In this document: positions 59,876 through 64,000 of the stretch, one piece after another
How the letters are laid out: each line of letters opens with the position of its first letter
Numbering within the stretch: position 1 is the first letter of the stretch
NCBI GenBank assembly: GCA_032690845.1
Contig: CM064420.1
Span: 59,570,707-59,634,706, forward strand
Length of the DNA stretch: 64,000 nt
Origin: Eleusine coracana subsp. coracana
Lineage: Eukaryota > Streptophyta > Magnoliopsida > Poales > Poaceae
Direction of reading: 5' to 3'
Notes under the pieces: model-generated
Database searches by the model: none
What the model was told of the DNA's origin: nothing
Seen by the model: only the letters and a program-made list of their open reading frames with translations
Program-made: the position numbers and the translations under genes

Positions 59876-62349
59876 ATGGGTGGAAGCGACTACGATGATG
59901 AATGGGTGCTGCCCAGTGCTGATATCACTCTTGTTCTTGTTGGGAAACTTGGTTATGGCAAGAGTGCAACTGGCAATAGTATCCTTGGACGGGAAGCATT
60001 TGTGTCGGAATACTCCCATGCTAGTGTTACTAATACTTGTCAGATGGGTAGCACCACCCTGAAGGATGGACGTACCATTAATGTTATCGATACACCAGGT
60101 GAGCTCTATGCCTCTATGTTAATGTAATTGCTATATATTCCATCTGTGTTGGCTTTTGGATATTGTAAATTTCTGATGCCTATGATCTTGTGCCTCATGT
60201 GCCGTTACCCTTTTCCTCTAGTTATGTTGCTGTTGTTATGCTTTGTAATAGGAAAATCATATATTATTATAAATTCATCATTGTTATCTTTTTTTTTCAA
60301 ACATGAATTCACAATTGTTACTGAAGATGTGAATAACTCCATATAGGAGCTATTATTTTTGGATTTTGAACGTTCACACTTAGTGAGAAAAGACTGAGAA
60401 GCCTGCCACCCTCATGTAAAACATTGTGCAGCATGGCATGTATGGCTTACCGGTCACTGAGAATCCTTAATATAACTAGAAATCTGATTAATATGAAAGG
60501 TCTTACATGAAGGATTCTCGTTTTTTTTCTTTTATAGCTTGATATAAAAGAAGTTTAATGCAGTACCTGATATATAGTCAATACTTAAAAGTGCTTATAA
60601 ACCATATAAGGATTCACGTGGGTTTCACATGCCAGAGCATATTAGTTATCCTTCCGAAAATTTCATAATCCTATAGATCCTCACTTCATTTCTTTCACTT
60701 CCCAATTGAATTGCAGAGCCATATTAGTTAGCCTACCTTTTTCATAATTCTAACGATCCTGCTTCATTTCTTTGGTGTTCACAGGCAAAAATATGTAGTG
60801 TTAATTTGTTCAAAGAAAAATGTTAATTTTGAATGACACAACACCTTCCCAGAAACAGGAAATGAATATAGAAAATATTGCTGTCGATGGTCCATGTTGT
60901 TTATATAATACCTACTGTGTTTACTCATGTGCGTTGTTCAATTTTCTTGGTTAATTTACTCATTTCAATGTCATAGGTCTATTTGATATGACCATTACAT
61001 CCGAGGAGGCTGGTAAAGAGATTGTTAAGTGTATGAACATGGCTAAAGATGGGATACATGCAGTTCTGATGGTTTTTTCTGCCACTTCTCGGTTTTCTCG
61101 AGAGGATTCAAGTACTATTGAGACTATTAAGGTCTTTTTTGGGGAAAAGATCATTGACCACATGATTTTAGTTTTTACTTATGGAGATCTTGTTGGTGAA
61201 TCTAAATTGAAGAGCATGCTAAGTAATGCCCCGGAGTATTTACAGGTTATCTTTTTTTTTTCACCTTTTTACTAATGCTGTGCAACAGTAAATTGAGCTC
61301 TATATTTAATCATACAATGCATGCAAGTACTTACATTTGTGTGTTCCATTTACAGAAAATGGTTGAGCTATGCAAAAACAGAGTTGTGCTCTTTGATAAC
61401 ATGACCAAGGACCCAAGGGTTCAAGCAAAGCAACTTGAAAAGCTTCTTGATGTTGTGGACTTCGTTTGTGCAAATAACGGAGGAAAACCATTTTCAGACC
61501 AAATGTTCACTCGTATAAAGGTAGATTACATATATTTTTGTTGTTCGTGTGGATTTTTTGTTCTTATTTGTATATATCTTAATATTGTGTAGGAGGTGCA
61601 TGATAGAGAAAAGGAGGTGGTGCATGCCATGGGATATTCAGAAGAGCAGATATCTGAGCTGAAGAAGGAGATCCATAGAACTCGTGATGAACAACTTGCA
61701 AACATTACCATCATGGTAAGGAATCTGATGTTCACTCAAAAAGTACTTGGTTAAAAGAAAACCTCTAGAAACAGACTTAAGTACACTGCCATTATCCTGA
61801 AGGTGGTCTAGGGATGCTATGTAGAATTCGGAACAATGTTATGGGCCTGCAACATCTATAAGTCGAATGTGCTGCAATATGTCTGGAACCTCAAGATCTA
61901 TTGATAGATTTATGATGTGTCCATGGACACTGGCTAAATTTGCAATCATATTTTTGCTGCTTAATAAATGGAACCAGTGTACTTGTTCATTCTCCAGCCA
62001 ATATAATTACAGCACAGTTGTATGCAGCATATCCGAGGAGAATTTGCTTCTTCTGACAGTTAGCTTGTATTTCCTCACCATTCATTTTGCAATTTAGATA
62101 CTTGTCTGAAGTTACATTGACTTGCATTATTTCTAGGTGGAAGAAAAGCTGAACCTCACCGTGGAGAAGCTGCAACTGCAACTCATGGAAGAACAGAATG
62201 CAAGGCTGGAAGCAGAAAAGATTGCTTTTGCGGCCATGAGGAAGTCGGAAGAGGAGATTCGCAAGCTCAAGGAGAGCCTCAAGAAAGCTCAGGAGGAGAA
62301 CGAGGAGTTCCGGAGGATGGCGCAGAGCAAGAAGTGTCCTATTCTGTAA
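59876..62349 (+). CDS. AIG1/IAN-type GTPase with CaaX-like end
   Basis: Five coding exons: 59876-60098, 60977-61245, 61356-61520, 61593-61715, 62137-62349. Phases agree and give 330 residues. The AIG1 GTPase domain has G1 GKLGYGKS at 23-30, the conserved IAN start SATGNSILGR, G3 DTPG at 72-75, and the G4-like TYGD. A predicted coiled coil fills the C-terminal 100 residues (VEEKLNLTVEKLQLQLMEE, EEEIRKLKESLKKAQEE). The protein ends KKCPIL, a possible CaaX prenylation box preferring geranylgeranyl because of the final Leu. Plant IAN proteins are immune- and stress-linked GTPases, similar to vertebrate GIMAPs that sit on membranes by C-terminal anchors. The start is the first ATG in frame. Confidence 0.94.
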
Positions 62350-62704
62350 TTTGTCGAAGAAGAAAAAGAGAGCCTGCCGAACTCTACTGTTTTAGGAAAG
62401 TTAGCAGTACCCGATAATGCCCATATGCATCTCCAATAGAGGGTATGCCAAACTTTTGCTACCGTTATTAGTGCCGTCTCATATCTGTACATTTTTAGTT
62501 AGTAGTATTACTGATATGCGAGGAATCGACCATTATAGTTCGTTATAATGTTTCTTTGCTGTGGTATGGGGAGCTACTTGTGATGTATTGATGAGTGCTG
62601 AATGTCGATCGACTTCGTCAACCTTTGCTGTGCCAGTACGTTTCACAGCCACAACTCTGCAGCCAGTTGATGGATGATTTCATGCTATGTATTTGTGTGA
62701 GTGT
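62350..62704. terminator. IAN gene 3' UTR
   Basis: T-rich 3' flank of the IAN gene. No other feature. Confidence 0.35.
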
Positions 62705-62755
62705 GGTTACGTGTTATGTCTTTTTTTTTTTTTGAACTCGGTTACGTGTTATGTC
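62705..62755 (-). mobile_element. Micro-insertion with 16-base target duplication
   Basis: GGTTACGTGTTATGTC at 62705-62720 and 62740-62755 flanks 19 bases that read GAGTTC followed by 13 A on the minus strand. It fits a retroposon truncated to its last few bases. Confidence 0.75.
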
Positions 62756-62903
62756 AGCTCGACAAGTTGAGAGCATTTGCCCAACCAATTTATTCCTGCA
62801 ACTGCTACGATACGTCATACGTTTGCGGATGTCCTAAAGTAGCAACTTGGGCCGGGCTTGGTATCCACCTAATTTGCAGCTGCTACTCTGCTGAGGGAGG
62901 CCC

Positions 62904-62959
62904 ATGAAATTAGTTGCTCGTTGATCTCAAAAAAAAAAAAAATGAAATTAGTTGCTCGT
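62904..62959 (+). mobile_element. Micro-insertion with 18-base target duplication
   Basis: ATGAAATTAGTTGCTCGT at 62904-62921 and 62942-62959 flanks TGATCTC followed by 13 A. The repeats are exact. It has the hallmark of target-primed reverse transcription. Confidence 0.75.
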
Positions 62960-64000
62960 AGTGCTATTATTTTACCCGAACGAAGGCCTAGATATTATTA
63001 TGCTTAAAAAATATAGGATATGCATCGGATAAAATTCGGGTTGAGTTGGCTTTTGCGCAGGTCTTGAGAGCCAATCTTGATGCTAGTAACAGTTCATGCA
63101 TGATCTAGGGGTGACCGGCCCGGGTTCGTTGCACTGGACTCATCACGTAGGTTGCGGCCATGTCGTGGTCCTGCGAACTCCATCTAATGACCGGCAACAT
63201 GACGATCGCAACTTGGACAATGACGCGAAACTGCTTTTTCTCGAACAATCCGCACCCGATGACCGGTGTTGTTTCCTCAGAAGGCAGGATTCAAAAGCAC
63301 TCCACTCTTTAAGTGTTCTTCTCCCATCAGCATCAGTCCAGTCCTAACATAGGTGTTGACAAGGGCTTGACTTGTCTGCCTGCTCAAATGTGCACATGCC
63401 ATCTCTTTGTGTTAATCGTCTCCGTTAATCTTGCCAAGGGCTCGAGCCGGAGGAGGCCAGTGCGGAAGAAACAGCCCACGTGCCGCGGCTGGCGCCCGCC
63501 CGTGCAGGGAATCTCGCGCGGTCGCGTCACCGACGCGCGGGGCCCGCCCCGATCCTTATCGCGTCTGTCGCGTCGTAGTACCTGCGGCCGGCCCCCAGCG
63601 CGCGCGGATGCTGCTCACTTTGACCGCCAAACAGCGCTGACAGGCTCGACCTGGCATTTGGCTACCGAGCTTGTCGGACACATGCATTATAGTACAGGGA
63701 CATGATTGAGATAATTTGGAGTCCAGAATTTCCCCGATTCCTTGAATATGCTATTACCGTGGCCCGTGGGCACTTGTAGGTGTTTTTACCAGCTGATTAA
63801 GCAGCTGCTGCCGGTTCATCATTGTACTACACATGAACGAACTAACAAGACAATGAGTTGGAACCTAGGCGCATCCACTTATTGCCAGCAAAGTTAATGC
63901 CAGTGTGAGCCGCAATAAGCAAGGATCAGTTTAAGAATGGGCTTATAGGAGTGCTTAAGCACAAAATGGTTTATTTATGCATGACACTAGATGCTTATGC
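62960..64000. other. Right-end intergenic DNA
   Basis: A GC-rich patch at 63430-63620 has short open frames without family signal. The rest is mixed sequence. I see no gene reaching the right edge. Confidence 0.45.

Overview
The window is nuclear DNA from a flowering plant, most likely a panicoid grass such as a sorghum relative. I infer this from GC-rich first exons, long AT-rich intergenic stretches, many small MITEs, truncated LINE tails of a grass type, a Gypsy-like LTR element, and proteins that read as grass orthologues. Genes carry introns with GT/AG borders. I built the exon models by hand from reading frame, splice sites and family knowledge, so untranslated exons are mostly not placed.

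Nine largely complete protein genes and one gene cut by the left edge are visible. From left to right: a DnaJ-10-like co-chaperone (-, partial); a YODA/MAPKKK5-type MAP kinase kinase kinase (-); a GT8 xylan glucuronosyltransferase of the GUX class (-); the tRNA guanosine-10 N2-methyltransferase subunit TRM11 (-); a RanBP9/10-like SPRY-LisH-CTLH protein (-); a T-complex protein 11 (TCP11) family protein (+); the thylakoid photosystem II maintenance protein MPH1 (-); a WAC/DDT/WHIM chromatin protein of the DDR4 type (-); tubulin-folding cofactor C (+); and an AIG1/IAN-type GTPase (+). They are unrelated housekeeping and signalling genes, not a pathway. RNA genes are tRNA-Phe(GAA), tRNA-Ala(UGC) and two adjacent box C/D snoRNAs behind a promoter with telo-box and site II motifs.

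Repeats dominate 8-20 kb. An old non-autonomous LTR retrotransposon (10994-15477, TSD CTACG) carries a CGAAGG-rich internal array. It lies beside a degenerate repeat that also occurs at 8.5-9.5 kb. Further right are a LINE ORF2 remnant, a GC-rich block and a truncated copy of the GUX 3' end. Elsewhere are a Tourist MITE, two copies of one Mutator-type MITE in first introns, foldback MITEs, a hAT element that splits an unknown ORF, and a scatter of tiny direct-repeat-flanked, mostly poly(A)-tailed insertions.

I saw no CRISPR array, operon, virus, toxin gene or clearly new multi-gene system. The most interesting signals are the micro-insertions, the snoRNA pair, the shortened TCP11 gene, the prenylation-type tail of the IAN GTPase and the rearrangements around the LTR element.
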